Assembly (NCBI RefSeq): GCF_030269515.1
Contig: NZ_BSTM01000008.1
Coordinates: 220,988 to 284,987, forward strand
Direction: 5' to 3'
Length of the DNA: 64,000 bases
Origin: Actinomadura sp. NBRC 104412
Lineage (GTDB): Bacteria; Actinomycetota; Actinomycetes; Streptosporangiales; Streptosporangiaceae
How positions within the stretch are numbered: the stretch's first letter is position 1; each line of letters opens with the position of its first letter. Under the pieces are notes generated by a model, which did no database searches, had not been told where the DNA came from, and was given only the letters and a program-made list of their open reading frames with translations. This document shows positions 25,719 through 34,875 of this stretch, one piece after another. A program made the position numbers and the translations under genes.

Positions 25719-26453
25719 ATGTCTGAGAACGGCCGCGATCGAGTCCCGCACGCCTATATCGACGACCTGAGCAGGGCCGGCGGCATCTGGCCGACCTCCG
25801 GCACCGGTGGGACGGGCGGAGCGGGCCGAGCGGATGGAGCGGGCGGTGCGGGGAGCGGCACCTGGTGGCATGCCTACCGAGATGTGGTGCCCAGGTGGTT
25901 CGAGACGTATCTGGAGGTGGAGCCGTCCGCGAGCCTCGTCCGCGTCTACGAGCCCGAGTACGTCCCGGGGCTGCTGCAGACCGAGGACTACGCGCGCGCG
26001 ACGATCGCGGCCTGGCACGGTGGCGACCCGCCGGAGCGCATCGAGCGCCGTGTCGAGCTGCGCATGCTCCGCCAGCGGATCGTGTACCGCCGCCCGGATC
26101 CGCTGCGGTTGTGGGCGGTCGTGGACGAGCGCGCCCTGCGGGCCGACGTCTGCGACGCGGCGACGATGCGCGGCCAGATCGAGCACCTGCTGAAGATGTC
26201 CGCGGCACCCTATGTGACGCTCCAGGTCCGGCCCGCCACGGCGGACGCGGCCCCCGACCCGGTGTGCCTGCTGCGCGTCCCGGACCGTGCGCAGCCCGAC
26301 GTGATCTATCTGGAACGACCGGCCGACGCCCTGTACCCGGATGAACCAGGCGTAATCCGGCACTACCTGACCGTGCTGAACGGCCTTATGGACGAGGCGC
26401 CGCCGCCCGAGGCGAGCGCCGGAATTCTTCACCGGCTGCTCGACACCCTTTAG
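25719..26453 (+). CDS. Scr1/DUF5753-type protein without an N-terminal HTH
   Basis: A 244-residue protein. The DUF5753 domain runs from about residue 45: VPRWFETYLEVEPSASLVRV, the signature EYVPGLLQTEDYARATIAA, RMLRQRI, VVDERALR and a final LDTL. In most relatives this domain follows an XRE-type HTH of about 70 residues and regulates morphology or secretion together with a DUF397 protein. Here the first 45 residues are a Gly/Thr-rich stretch with no HTH pattern, and no DUF397 gene is adjacent. ATG 25719 is a guess. Starts at 25629, 25668 and 25695 are in frame, and none has a clear ribosome site. Confidence 0.75.
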   Translation: MSENGRDRVPHAYIDDLSRAGGIWPTSGTGGTGGAGRADGAGGAGSGTWWHAYRDVVPRWFETYLEVEPSASLVRVYEPEYVPGLLQTEDYARATIAAWHGGDPPERIERRVELRMLRQRIVYRRPDPLRLWAVVDERALRADVCDAATMRGQIEHLLKMSAAPYVTLQVRPATADAAPDPVCLLRVPDRAQPDVIYLERPADALYPDEPGVIRHYLTVLNGLMDEAPPPEASAGILHRLLDTL

Positions 26454-26533
26454 CACATCCGCAATTTCCGTTTATGTCACACCGGATCTCGCTACAGTGC
26501 TGATCCCGATATGCCGAGGGGGAGGGGTGAGGC

Positions 26534-27946
26534 ATGGACGCCTACCGGCGTACCTTGGGGGCCGCGAGCCACGGGGAGTCCCTGGAGACCGTGGCCCTGG
26601 AGCCGTTGATGACCCGGGACTACGACACGCGGCCCGCCCTGGTGTTCGAGCGGCTGCGGGCCAGGTACGGGCCGGTCGCGCCGGTGGAGGTGCTCGGCGT
26701 GCCGGTGTGGCTCGTCCTCGGGTATTCGCAGGTACTGGAGGTCCTGCGCAACCACCGGGGCATCTGGAGCAAGCGGCTGACCGACTGGCGCGCGTGGGCC
26801 GACGGCCGCGTTCCCGCCGACTGGCCGCTGCGTCCCGCCTTCGAGGTCAACCACGTCATCTTCCAGGAAGGTGAGCGCCTGCGCGCGCTGCGCGCCGCGT
26901 ATGCCGAGGCGCTGACGCCGTTCCAGGACGCCTCCCACCCGCAGGCGCGGAGGCTGCGCGCCGCCGCCACCCGCTACGCCGACGAGCTGATCGACGTGAT
27001 GACCGAAGGTGGCCCCACCGGCTTCGCCGACCTGTGCGCCCAGTACGCGAGGCCGCTGCCGCTGATGGTGGTCGACCGGCTGCTGGGCTTCGAGGGCGAG
27101 GCCGGCGACGGCGTGCTCATGGACATGTGGCGGGTGCTGGACGCCGGGCCCGACTCCACCGCGGCGCTCGACCGCCTGCTGGCCGCGCTGGCCGAGCTGG
27201 GCGCGGAGAAGATGGCCAGGCCCGGCGACGACCTTCCCTCCCTCATGCTGGCCGCGTATCCCGGCTTCACGATCGACGAGCTGTCCCGCGAGCTGATGAT
27301 GCTGGTGGGCGTGATCGGCGACTACATCGGCATCCTCATCGGCAACACGATGGCCGAGGTGATCGGCGGCGGGCCCCGGGTCAGGGCGGCGCTGTCGGTC
27401 GGCATGATCCGGGAGACGATCAACCGGGTGGCGATCACCAACCCGCCGATGCACAACCTGAGCTTCCGCTGCCCGTCGGTGGACACCCGGCTGGGCGAGT
27501 TCACGATCAGCGCGGGCGAGCCGGTGATGCTCTCGGTCGCCGCCGCGCACGCCGACCCCGCGTTCGCCGGCGGCCTCGACTCCGACGCGCTCTACAGCAC
27601 GCGCGCGCACCTGGCCTGGGGCGCGGGCGCACACGAGTGCCTGGGACGCGAGCTGGCCACGACCGTCGTCACCATCGCGATCAGCCGGCTGTTCGAGCGG
27701 TGCTCCGCGCTCACCCTGACCCTGCCCGCCGACCAGCTTCCCTGGCGCCCGTCCCCGCTGATCCGCGGCCTGCGCTCGCTGCCCGTCCGGTACGAGCTGG
27801 CCGATTCCGGCCCGGGACCGGTCTCCCCGGCGCACACCTCCACGCAGGCGGACGCTCAGGCCCAGTCCACCGAGCAGGACCCGGGACCGGAACCGGTGCG
27901 GTCCGTGCTGCGCCGCTTCCTGAGGAGCCTGCGCCGCGAGCGCTGA
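26534..27946 (+). CDS. Cytochrome P450, conservon-associated CYP157-like, no ExxR motif
   Basis: A 470-residue P450. The heme loop AWGAGAHECLGRELA carries the Cys ligand at 369. The I-helix region (about 253-273, SRELMMLVGVIGDYIGILIG) has no AGx(D/E)T pair. Where ExxR should be, just before NPPM at 303, the sequence is INRVAIT, so the K-helix Glu and Arg are absent. Loss of ExxR is documented for CYP157 enzymes of Streptomyces conservons. The last 60 residues are a Pro/Gln-rich tail ending in Arg-rich RSVLRRFLRSLRRER. A conservon lies 3 kb downstream. Confidence 0.88.
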   Translation: MDAYRRTLGAASHGESLETVALEPLMTRDYDTRPALVFERLRARYGPVAPVEVLGVPVWLVLGYSQVLEVLRNHRGIWSKRLTDWRAWADGRVPADWPLRPAFEVNHVIFQEGERLRALRAAYAEALTPFQDASHPQARRLRAAATRYADELIDVMTEGGPTGFADLCAQYARPLPLMVVDRLLGFEGEAGDGVLMDMWRVLDAGPDSTAALDRLLAALAELGAEKMARPGDDLPSLMLAAYPGFTIDELSRELMMLVGVIGDYIGILIGNTMAEVIGGGPRVRAALSVGMIRETINRVAITNPPMHNLSFRCPSVDTRLGEFTISAGEPVMLSVAAAHADPAFAGGLDSDALYSTRAHLAWGAGAHECLGRELATTVVTIAISRLFERCSALTLTLPADQLPWRPSPLIRGLRSLPVRYELADSGPGPVSPAHTSTQADAQAQSTEQDPGPEPVRSVLRRFLRSLRRER

Positions 27947-28007
27947 TCCCGGTCGCGCGTCCGTCCGCGGGGCTATCGTGGACGTCCCGGCACGATGGGG
28001 GGCACCC

Positions 28008-28499
28008 ATGATCGACCTTGCCGCGATCGCGGCCGAGCGCGACCGCCTGCGGCGGCGGTACCTCACCGAGCCCGCCGAACGCGCGCCCAGCTCGGCGCGC
28101 GGGCTGCACCACATGGCCCTGGTGTCCGGCGACGTCGAGCGGACGATCCGGTTCTACCAGGAGCTGCTGGAGTTCCCGCTGACCGAGATCTTCGAGAACC
28201 GCGACTACCCGGGCTCCAACCACTTCTTCTTCGACGTCGGCAACGGCAACCTGCTGGCCTTCTTCGACTTCCCGGGGCTCGACCTCGGCCCGTACGCGGA
28301 GGTCCTGGGCGGGCTGCACCACATCGCGATCTCCGTGGCGCCCGCCCAGTGGGAGCGGCTGCGCGGCAAGCTCGACGCGGCCGGCGTCCCCTACCAGGTG
28401 GAGAGCGAGGTCTCGCTGTACTTCCGCGACCCCGACGGCGCCCGGCTCGAACTGCTGGCCGACCCGCTGGGCGAGATGTACGGGGAGCGCGTGGGCTGA
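28008..28499 (+). CDS. VOC-superfamily (glyoxalase-like) protein
   Basis: A 163-residue protein with two betaalphabetabetabeta modules: GLHHMALVSGDVERTIRFYQ-ELLEF and a second LGGLHHIAISVAPAQWERL. The metal-ligand pattern is His at GLHH, a second His in GLHHIA, and Glu in ARLELL near the end. Members include glyoxalases, dioxygenases and resistance proteins. Substrate unknown. ATG 28008 has a GGGGGG stretch five bases upstream. It sits between the P450 and the EF-G paralogue, all on one strand. Confidence 0.85.
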   Translation: MIDLAAIAAERDRLRRRYLTEPAERAPSSARGLHHMALVSGDVERTIRFYQELLEFPLTEIFENRDYPGSNHFFFDVGNGNLLAFFDFPGLDLGPYAEVLGGLHHIAISVAPAQWERLRGKLDAAGVPYQVESEVSLYFRDPDGARLELLADPLGEMYGERVG

Positions 28500-28612
28500 G
28501 CCGCGGCCTTGTCCGCGATGCCCGGAAAAACCTTTGGTGCCGTTCGACCCCGCACGGATACCGTTCGCCCTGATCAGAACGAATCCGCAGCGAGCGCCGA
28601 AGGAGGATCGTC

Positions 28613-30760
28613 ATGGTCGCCACCCGTCTGGGACTGGCCGCCGTCCGCAACATCGGGGTCATGGCCCACATCGACGCGGGCAAGACCACCACCACGGAGC
28701 GGATCCTCTACTACACCGGCGTCTCGTACCGGATCGGTGAGGTGCACGACGGCGCCGCGGTCATGGACTACCTCAAGCAGGAGCGCGAGCGCGGCATCAC
28801 GATCACCGCCGCCGCGACGACCTGCCATTGGACGGTGGACGGCGCCGATCACGCCATCACGCTCATCGACACCCCGGGCCACGTCGACTTCACCGTCGAG
28901 GTGGAACGCTGCCTGCGGGTGCTCGACGGCGCGGTGACCGTGTTCGACGGCGTCGCCGGGGTGGAGCCGCAGTCGGAGACGGTGTGGCGGCAGGCCGACC
29001 GGTACGGCGTGCCGCGGATCTGCTTCGTCAACAAGCTGGACCGCGCGGGCGCCGACTTCGCCGGCTGCGTCCGGATGATCGCCGACCGGCTGGGCGCGGT
29101 GCCGCTGGTCGTCCAGCTTCCCATCGGTTCCGAGGCCGGCTTCACCGGCGTCGTCGACCTGGTCGGGATGCGCGCGCTGGTCTGGCCGGGCGAGGCCGGG
29201 CCGGGCGCGGCGTACGACGTGGTCCCCGTCCCGGCCGAGATGGCGGACGAGGCCGCGCGCATGCGCGCCGCGCTGCTGGACACGCTCGCCGAGCACGACG
29301 AGCGGTTCATGGAGCTGTACCTGGGCGGCGGCGAGCCGACCGAGGAGCGGGTGCACGAAGCGATCCGCGCGCTCACCATCGCCTCCGGCGCGTCCGGCGA
29401 CGTCACGATCACACCGGTGCTGTGCGGCACGGCGTTCCGGAACAAGGGCGTGCAGCCGCTGCTGGACGCGATCGTGCGGTATCTGCCGTCGCCTCTGGAC
29501 GCGGGGGAGGTCGAAGGCGAGCCCGCCGGTCCGGGGGCGCGTGCGGGCGCGGTCGTGCGGCGCGGACCGTCGGACGACCAGCCGCTGGCGGCGCTGGCCT
29601 TCAAGATCGTGACCGATCCGCATCTGGGCCGGCTCGCCTTCGTCCGGATCTACTCCGGACGGCTGGAGACGGGCGGCACGGTGCTGAACCCGGTCAAGGG
29701 CGTCCGGGAGCGGATCGGCAAGATCTACCGGGTGCACGCCGCGTCCCGGGAGGAGATCGGCGCGGCGGGCGCGGGCGACATCGTCGCCGTGATGGGCCTG
29801 AAGAGGACCGTCACCGGCGAGACGCTGTGCGCCGCGTCCGACCCGGTGGTCCTGGAGCCGATGGACTTCCCGGCGCCGGTCATCGAGGTCGCGGTCGAGC
29901 CCAGGTCGCGGCGCGACCAGGACCGGCTCGCCACCGCCATCCAGCGGCTGGCCGAGGAGGACCCGTCGTTCCGCGTGCACACCTCCGAGGAGACCGGCCA
30001 GACCGTCATCGGCGGCATGGGCGAGCTCCACCTGGAGGTGCTGATCGACCGGATGAAGGAGGAGCACCGGGTCGAGGCCGCGGTCGGCCGTCCGAGGGTC
30101 GCCTACCGGGAGACCATCAGGCGGGCGGTCCCGGCGGCCGAGGTCCTGTTCCGCAAGCAGAACGGAGGCAAGGGGCACTACGCCAAGGTGCGCATCGCGG
30201 TCGAGCCGATCGAACCGGACGATCCGGCCGGGGGAGGCGCCGCGTACGAGTTCGTCAACCGGGTCACCGGCGGCCGGATCCCGAAGGACTTCATCCCTTC
30301 GGTGGACGCGGGCTGCCAGGAGGCGATGCAGTCCGGCGTCCTGGCCGGGTACGAGCTGACGGGCGTGCGCGTCATCCTGCTCGACGGCGACTTCCACACC
30401 GAGGACTCCTCGGAGTGGGCGTTCCGCACCGCCGGCGCCATGGCCTTCAAGGAGGCCGTGTCGCAGGCGTCGCCGGTGCTGCTCGAACCGGTGATGGCCG
30501 TCGAGGTGATCACTCCGGCCGAGCACATGGGCGAGGTCATCGGCGATGTGAACGCGCGCCGGGGCCAGGTCCGGGCGCTCGGGGAACGGTCGGGGGCAAG
30601 GACGATCGACGCATTCGTGCCATTGTCGGAAATGTTCGGATATATAGGTTCGCTGCGAAGCGCGACCTCCGGCCGTGGCTCCTACACGATGCGGTTCCAT
30701 TCCTACGCCGAGGTCCCGGACGCCGTGGCCGCCAAGGTGATCCGGGCGGCCGGAGGCTGA
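28613..30760 (+). CDS. Elongation factor G paralogue (EF-G2-like GTPase)
   Basis: A 715-residue translational GTPase: G1 [13 protein letters not shown] near residue 19, G2 region [13 protein letters not shown]3 DTPGHVDF, G4 [10 protein letters not shown], then domains II-V ([29 protein letters not shown], the C-terminal [17 protein letters not shown]). The length equals canonical EF-G. No rpsL, rpsG or tuf neighbours are present, so this is probably a second copy rather than the str-operon gene. AAGGAGGATCGTC before the ATG is an excellent ribosome site. A large hairpin terminator follows the stop directly. Confidence 0.93.
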   Translation: MVATRLGLAAVRNIGVMAHIDAGKTTTTERILYYTGVSYRIGEVHDGAAVMDYLKQERERGITITAAATTCHWTVDGADHAITLIDTPGHVDFTVEVERCLRVLDGAVTVFDGVAGVEPQSETVWRQADRYGVPRICFVNKLDRAGADFAGCVRMIADRLGAVPLVVQLPIGSEAGFTGVVDLVGMRALVWPGEAGPGAAYDVVPVPAEMADEAARMRAALLDTLAEHDERFMELYLGGGEPTEERVHEAIRALTIASGASGDVTITPVLCGTAFRNKGVQPLLDAIVRYLPSPLDAGEVEGEPAGPGARAGAVVRRGPSDDQPLAALAFKIVTDPHLGRLAFVRIYSGRLETGGTVLNPVKGVRERIGKIYRVHAASREEIGAAGAGDIVAVMGLKRTVTGETLCAASDPVVLEPMDFPAPVIEVAVEPRSRRDQDRLATAIQRLAEEDPSFRVHTSEETGQTVIGGMGELHLEVLIDRMKEEHRVEAAVGRPRVAYRETIRRAVPAAEVLFRKQNGGKGHYAKVRIAVEPIEPDDPAGGGAAYEFVNRVTGGRIPKDFIPSVDAGCQEAMQSGVLAGYELTGVRVILLDGDFHTEDSSEWAFRTAGAMAFKEAVSQASPVLLEPVMAVEVITPAEHMGEVIGDVNARRGQVRALGERSGARTIDAFVPLSEMFGYIGSLRSATSGRGSYTMRFHSYAEVPDAVAAKVIRAAGG

Positions 30761-30764
30761 CGTG

Positions 30765-30804
30765 CGGCCCCATCCCGGCCCCGCGCGGGGCCGGGATGGG
30801 GCCG
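30765..30804 (+). terminator. Rho-independent-type hairpin after the EF-G gene
   Basis: A 19-bp perfect inverted repeat (CGGCCCCATCCCGGCCCCG and its complement, with CG between) starts 5 nt after the EF-G stop. Ten bases later there is AAAAA, not a T run, as often seen in actinobacterial terminators. It separates the EF-G gene from the conservon. Confidence 0.8.
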
Positions 30805-30996
30805 CCCCCGAAAAAGGGATAAAGCACGCGATATCGCTTAAACCCCGTGGATTTTCCGACCTGGATTGCCCGTGCGGGGTCCCTCTGCCACCCTGTTGCG
30901 TGCCTCACCCCGTATCGGGAAGGACCCGCGATTCATGGATCGGGCTCCCCGCGGCCGGGACGTTCCGTGGTGCGCGAGCGGTGGTGGTGACCCGTC

Positions 30997-32187
30997 GTGA
31001 GATGGTTCAAGAGGTCCACCCCCGCGGCGCCCCCGGCGTGGTCCCCGCCCGCCGCCCAGGCCGTACCCTCGCAAGCCCTTCTGCCCCCGCAAGCCCTGCC
31101 TCCCCCGCACCCCCCACCGGGGGACGACCCGGCGGCCTGGCCGGTCGTCTGCGAGCAGTTCGCGCAGCAGGTGCTGCTGCTGGCCGAGCACGTCCGCCCC
31201 GCGATGGACAAGCTGGAGGCCGAGGAGGACGACCCCGAACGGCTCCGGCTGCTCTACGAGGTCGACCATGCCGTCACCCGGATGCGCCGGGCCGCCCGTG
31301 ACCTGCGCGTGCTCGGCGGTGCCGGCGCCGAGGAACTGGACGGCCGCACCACCTCGCTGGTGGACGTTTTCCGCATGGCCGAGTCCTCGATCGAGCGCTA
31401 CACCCAGGTCGTCATCGGCAAGGTCGTCCACCTCGCCGTCGTGGCGTACGCGTCCGACGACGTGGCGTCCCTGGTCGTGGCGCTCCTCGACAACGCCACC
31501 CGTTACTCGCCGTCCACCGTGACGGCCAGCGCCCACCTGCTCGACAACGGCGCGGTGATGCTGCGCATCGAGGACGCGGGCATCGGCATGGATCCCGAGC
31601 GCGTGCGCGCCATCAACGCGCTGCTCGCGGGTCCCGTCCCGCCGGTCGACGCCGACACCGGGCGGCACACCGGCTTTCCCGTCGTCCACCGGCTGGCGCG
31701 CAAGCACGGCATCGGCGTCCAACTGGCCTGCCGCCCGTCCGTCGGCGGCGCGGACACCGGGACGATCGCGATGGTGGTCATACCGCCCGCGCTGCTGTGC
31801 GAGATCCCCGCCGAGCCGTCCGATCACGGGGCCGTGCGCCCGGCCGGCGCGGACGACCGCTCGCTGGCGCACCTGACCATGGCGCATCGAGCCGAGCGCC
31901 CCTCGCACCGGCCGCTGGAGCCCGTACCGTCCCGGCCGTCCGGCGATGGGGGCGAACTGCCGCGCAGGGAGAGCATGAGCCTGCGCCGCGCCGAGGGCGG
32001 GGAACCGCCCGCCCCGGACGCCGGGACGGAACGCGACCCGGTGGAGGCGGCCCGGTCGTTCGCCGCGGACCTGGAGGCGTTCACGGAGGGCGAGCGCGAG
32101 GCGCGCGAGGGCGGCGACATCGCCGAACCCGCCGCCGACACCCCCGAGGAAGACCGAGAAGGCCCGGAAGGACGATCCGCATCATGA
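30997..32187 (+). CDS. cvnA: Conservon sensor-kinase-like ATPase CvnA, short soluble form
   Basis: A 396-residue protein. A Pro-rich N-terminus of 45 residues leads into a helical region with the conservon H-box LYEVDHAVTRMRRAARDLRVL (His91). An HATPase domain follows, with N-box ALLDNATRYSP near 162, G1 IEDAGIGMDP near 191 and G2 HTGFPVVHRLARKHG. The last 110 residues are acidic and disordered. Typical CvnA proteins are longer and membrane-bound with an extracytoplasmic sensing domain. This one shows no membrane span. GTG 30997 is the likely start. An ATGA overlap couples it to cvnB. Confidence 0.85.
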   Translation: MRWFKRSTPAAPPAWSPPAAQAVPSQALLPPQALPPPHPPPGDDPAAWPVVCEQFAQQVLLLAEHVRPAMDKLEAEEDDPERLRLLYEVDHAVTRMRRAARDLRVLGGAGAEELDGRTTSLVDVFRMAESSIERYTQVVIGKVVHLAVVAYASDDVASLVVALLDNATRYSPSTVTASAHLLDNGAVMLRIEDAGIGMDPERVRAINALLAGPVPPVDADTGRHTGFPVVHRLARKHGIGVQLACRPSVGGADTGTIAMVVIPPALLCEIPAEPSDHGAVRPAGADDRSLAHLTMAHRAERPSHRPLEPVPSRPSGDGGELPRRESMSLRRAEGGEPPAPDAGTERDPVEAARSFAADLEAFTEGEREAREGGDIAEPAADTPEEDREGPEGRSAS

Positions 32188-32621
32188 CCGTCAACGCCGA
32201 GCGCGGGCGCCCACGCCGCCCGGAGGACTTCGGCTGGCTGCTCAACGACTTCGCGTCCGGCACGCCGGGGGTGGCGCACGCGCTGCTGGTGTCCTCGGAC
32301 GGGCTGGCGCTGGTCGGCTCCGGCTCGATGCCCGCCGACTTCGCCGACCCGATGGCGGCGATGACCAGCGGGATGATCAGCCTGGGCAACAGCATCGCCC
32401 GCAGGGTCGGCGAGAGCGGCTGCGAGCAGGTGATGCTGAAGTTCCCCTCGGGGCACTTCCTGTTCATGAGCATCGGCAGCCTGGCCGGGCTCGCCGTGCT
32501 GGTCAACGAGGGCGCGAACCTGGGCGCCGTCGCGTACCGAATGACCCAGCTCGTGCAGAGCGTCGGGCACGTCCTGACCCCGCAGATGCGCGACGACCTG
32601 CGCAGGATGGCAGCATCATGA
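32184..32621 (+). CDS. cvnB: Conservon roadblock/LC7 protein CvnB
   Basis: A 145-residue roadblock/LC7-domain protein: FGWLLNDFASGTPGVAHALL, VSSDGLALVGS, then CEQVMLKFPSGHFLFMSIG and a closing helix. In conservons CvnB acts as the partner, or GAP/GEF-like regulator, of the CvnD GTPase at the membrane. Start ATG 32184 overlaps the cvnA stop, and the stop overlaps the cvnC ATG by 4 nt. The order A-B-C-D is the standard conservon order. Confidence 0.93.
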   Translation: MTVNAERGRPRRPEDFGWLLNDFASGTPGVAHALLVSSDGLALVGSGSMPADFADPMAAMTSGMISLGNSIARRVGESGCEQVMLKFPSGHFLFMSIGSLAGLAVLVNEGANLGAVAYRMTQLVQSVGHVLTPQMRDDLRRMAAS

Positions 32622-32959
32622 GCGTCCACCCTTGGGTGCGGCCGTACGTGCTGACCGGCGGGCGCACCAGTGGTCGCCGCCAGTTGCTGGTGCACACGCT
32701 GGTCTCGGGACGCGAGTACGACCCGGCGTTCGCGTCCCGGCTTCTGCCCGAGGCCAAGGCGCTGTACGACAGGGTCCACACCGTGAGCGAGTCGGTGGCG
32801 GAGCTGTCCGCCCACTGCGGGGTGTCGCTGGGCGTCACCCGGGTGCTGCTGAGCGATCTGGCCGCGGGCGACCGGATCGAGATCGGCCCGGAGACCACCT
32901 CCCCGTACGACCCGCGCCTTCTGGAGAGAGTGATCGATGGTCTACGGCAGCTCGCCTGA
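32618..32959 (+). CDS. cvnC: Conservon DUF742 protein CvnC
   Basis: A 113-residue DUF742 protein. VRPYVLTGGRT is the signature N-terminus, followed by a winged-helix-like core (SVAELSAHCGVSLGVTRVLLSDL) and the final PDPRLLERVIDGLR-type helix. DUF742 proteins bridge the other conservon components. The gene overlaps cvnD by 23 nt, so the two are made together. Confidence 0.93.
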   Translation: MSVHPWVRPYVLTGGRTSGRRQLLVHTLVSGREYDPAFASRLLPEAKALYDRVHTVSESVAELSAHCGVSLGVTRVLLSDLAAGDRIEIGPETTSPYDPRLLERVIDGLRQLA

Positions 32960-33563
32960 CCCCCGGACGGGGCCCCTCCCGCCGCGGTCGGTGGAATCGG
33001 CGAAGATCGTGGTCGCCGGTGGCTTCGGCGTGGGCAAGACGACGTTGGTCGGCGCGATCTCGGAGATCCCCCCGGTCAACACCGAGGCGTGGATGACGCA
33101 GGCCGCTCGCACGATCGACCCGCTGGGCGAGGCCGACGGCAAGACCACCACCACCGTGGCGATGGACTTCGGCCGGATCACGCTGGCGCCCGACCTGGTG
33201 CTGTACCTGTTCGGGACGCCCGGCCAGCCGCGCTTCTGGCCGTTGTGGGACGACCTGTGCCGTGGCGCGAGCGGCGCGGTGGTGCTGGTGGACACGCGGC
33301 GCCTGGACGTGTCCTTCCCCGCCGTGAACTACTTCGAGAACGACTCCGACGTCCCGTTCATCGTGGCCGTCAACCTGTTCGACGGAATCAGCACGCATCC
33401 GCTGCCGGCCGTGCGGGAGGCGCTGCGGCTGCCGCCCGAGATTCCGCTGACCAGTTGCGACGCCCGCGACCGCGGCTCGGTGGCGCGGGTGCTGACCGAG
33501 GCGCTGGCGCACACGATGCGCGCCACCGCGGGCCCGCGTCCGGGCGCGCTCACCACCCCCTGA
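32937..33563 (+). CDS. cvnD: Conservon ATP/GTP-binding protein CvnD
   Basis: A 208-residue small GTPase-like protein. Walker A GGFGVGKTTLVGA is near residue 28, KTTTTVAMDFGRI is the switch-like region, and FGTPGQPRFWPLWDD matches the MglA/Ras DxxG position. VAVNLFDG replaces NKxD at the base-binding site, which is usual for CvnD. It is the switch of the conservon relay. The ATG lies inside cvnC. A Pro-rich 54-nt spacer separates it from the StyA-like gene. Confidence 0.92.
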   Translation: MVYGSSPDPRTGPLPPRSVESAKIVVAGGFGVGKTTLVGAISEIPPVNTEAWMTQAARTIDPLGEADGKTTTTVAMDFGRITLAPDLVLYLFGTPGQPRFWPLWDDLCRGASGAVVLVDTRRLDVSFPAVNYFENDSDVPFIVAVNLFDGISTHPLPAVREALRLPPEIPLTSCDARDRGSVARVLTEALAHTMRATAGPRPGALTTP

Positions 33564-33617
33564 CCCCGACCCGGCCCCCCGCCGCCCCCGCCGGTGGGCC
33601 GCCGCAAGGAGGAAGCG

Positions 33618-34871
33618 TTGCGCAGGATCCTGATCGTCGGCGCCGGACAGGCCGGCCTCCAGCTCGCGCTGAGCCTGCAATCCGAGGGCTACGAGGTGAC
33701 GGTGATGTCCGCCCGTACCCCCGAGGAGATCCGCACCGGCCGGATCATGTCCACCCAGTGCATCTTCTGGCCGCAGCTCCGCATCGAGCGTGAACGCGGG
33801 CTCAATCAGTGGGAGGACCAGGCGCCGCGCATCGTCGGGCAGCGCTCGGTGGTCGCCGGCCCGCCCGGGCAGAAGGCGCTGGACTTCATCGGGCGGTGGG
33901 ACGACTACGCCCAGTCGGTCGACCAGCGGGTCAAGATGTCGGGCTGGCTCGAACTGTTCGAGTCGCGCGGCGGCACCGTGGTCTACCACGGCGTGATGAC
34001 CTCCGACCTGGAGGGCCTGGCGGCGTTGTACGACCTCACCCTCATCGCCGCGGGCAAGGGGGAGCTGGTCGAGCTGTTCGACCGCGACGCGTCCCGCTCG
34101 CCCTACGACCGTCCGCAGCGCCACCTGTCGTGCATCTACGTGCACGGCATGCGACCCCGCCCGGACTATCCCGAGCCGCACGTGCGCATCAACGTCACGC
34201 CCGGGGTGGGCGAGCTGTTCTACATGCCGGGCCTCACCAATTCCGGCCCGTGCGACATCCTGCTGTGGGAGGCGGTGCCGGGCGGGCCGTTCGACTGCTG
34301 GTCCGACCACCCGACCCCGGAGGACCACCTGACCCGCACGCTGGACATGATGCGCCAGTACGCGCCCTGGGAGTACGAGCTGACCGTCGGGGCCGAGCCC
34401 ACCGACGCCCGCTGCGTCCTGTACGGAGGCTACGCGCCGACCGTGCGGCACCCGGTCGCGCGCCTGTCGGACTCGGCCGCGGTGCTGGGCATGGGGGACG
34501 TGGTCGTGGCGAACGACCCGGTGACCGGCCAGGGCGCCAACAACGCGGTGCGCTGCGCGGAGACCTACTTCCGCGCGATCGTCGAGCACGGCGACCGGCC
34601 GTTCGACACCGACTGGATGCGGCGGACCTTCGACGCCTACTGGGAGTACGCGCGCCACCCGACGAACTTCACGAACCTCATGCTGGGCCCGCCACCCGAC
34701 CACCTGCTGAAGATTCTGGGAACGGCCAACGAGGTCGAGGAGGTGGCCTACCGGTTCGCCCATGGCTTCGCCAATCCTCCGGACCTGGAGAACTGGCTGA
34801 TGGACGCGGACAAGGCCGAGGCGTACCTCGCCTCGTTCACCCCCGCCGCCCAGGAGTCCGAGCGGCCCTGA
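33618..34871 (+). CDS. Styrene/indole monooxygenase-like flavoprotein (StyA family)
   Basis: A 417-residue FAD protein. ILIVGAGQAGLQLALSLQ binds FAD at the N-terminus, followed by SARTPEEIRTGRIMSTQC. A later YGGYAPTVRHPV and VVVANDPVTGQGANNAVRCAE give the second FAD segment. This resembles StyA, which epoxidises styrene or indole with FADH2 from a separate reductase. No reductase gene is adjacent. The start is TTG 33618, with AAGGAGG five bases upstream. An upstream GTG would include the ribosome site itself. It follows cvnD on the same strand, so it may be co-transcribed with the conservon. Confidence 0.85.
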   Translation: MRRILIVGAGQAGLQLALSLQSEGYEVTVMSARTPEEIRTGRIMSTQCIFWPQLRIERERGLNQWEDQAPRIVGQRSVVAGPPGQKALDFIGRWDDYAQSVDQRVKMSGWLELFESRGGTVVYHGVMTSDLEGLAALYDLTLIAAGKGELVELFDRDASRSPYDRPQRHLSCIYVHGMRPRPDYPEPHVRINVTPGVGELFYMPGLTNSGPCDILLWEAVPGGPFDCWSDHPTPEDHLTRTLDMMRQYAPWEYELTVGAEPTDARCVLYGGYAPTVRHPVARLSDSAAVLGMGDVVVANDPVTGQGANNAVRCAETYFRAIVEHGDRPFDTDWMRRTFDAYWEYARHPTNFTNLMLGPPPDHLLKILGTANEVEEVAYRFAHGFANPPDLENWLMDADKAEAYLASFTPAAQESERP

Positions 34872-34875
34872 CGGC

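Noticed and set aside
28574..30700. Long open frame antisense to the EF-G gene
   Set aside because: No motif, biased composition, and fully covered by a strongly supported EF-G gene.
33594..33617. GTG 33594 as start of the StyA-like gene
   Set aside because: The ribosome site AAGGAGG lies downstream of it. TTG 33618 has the correct spacing and begins right before the FAD motif.
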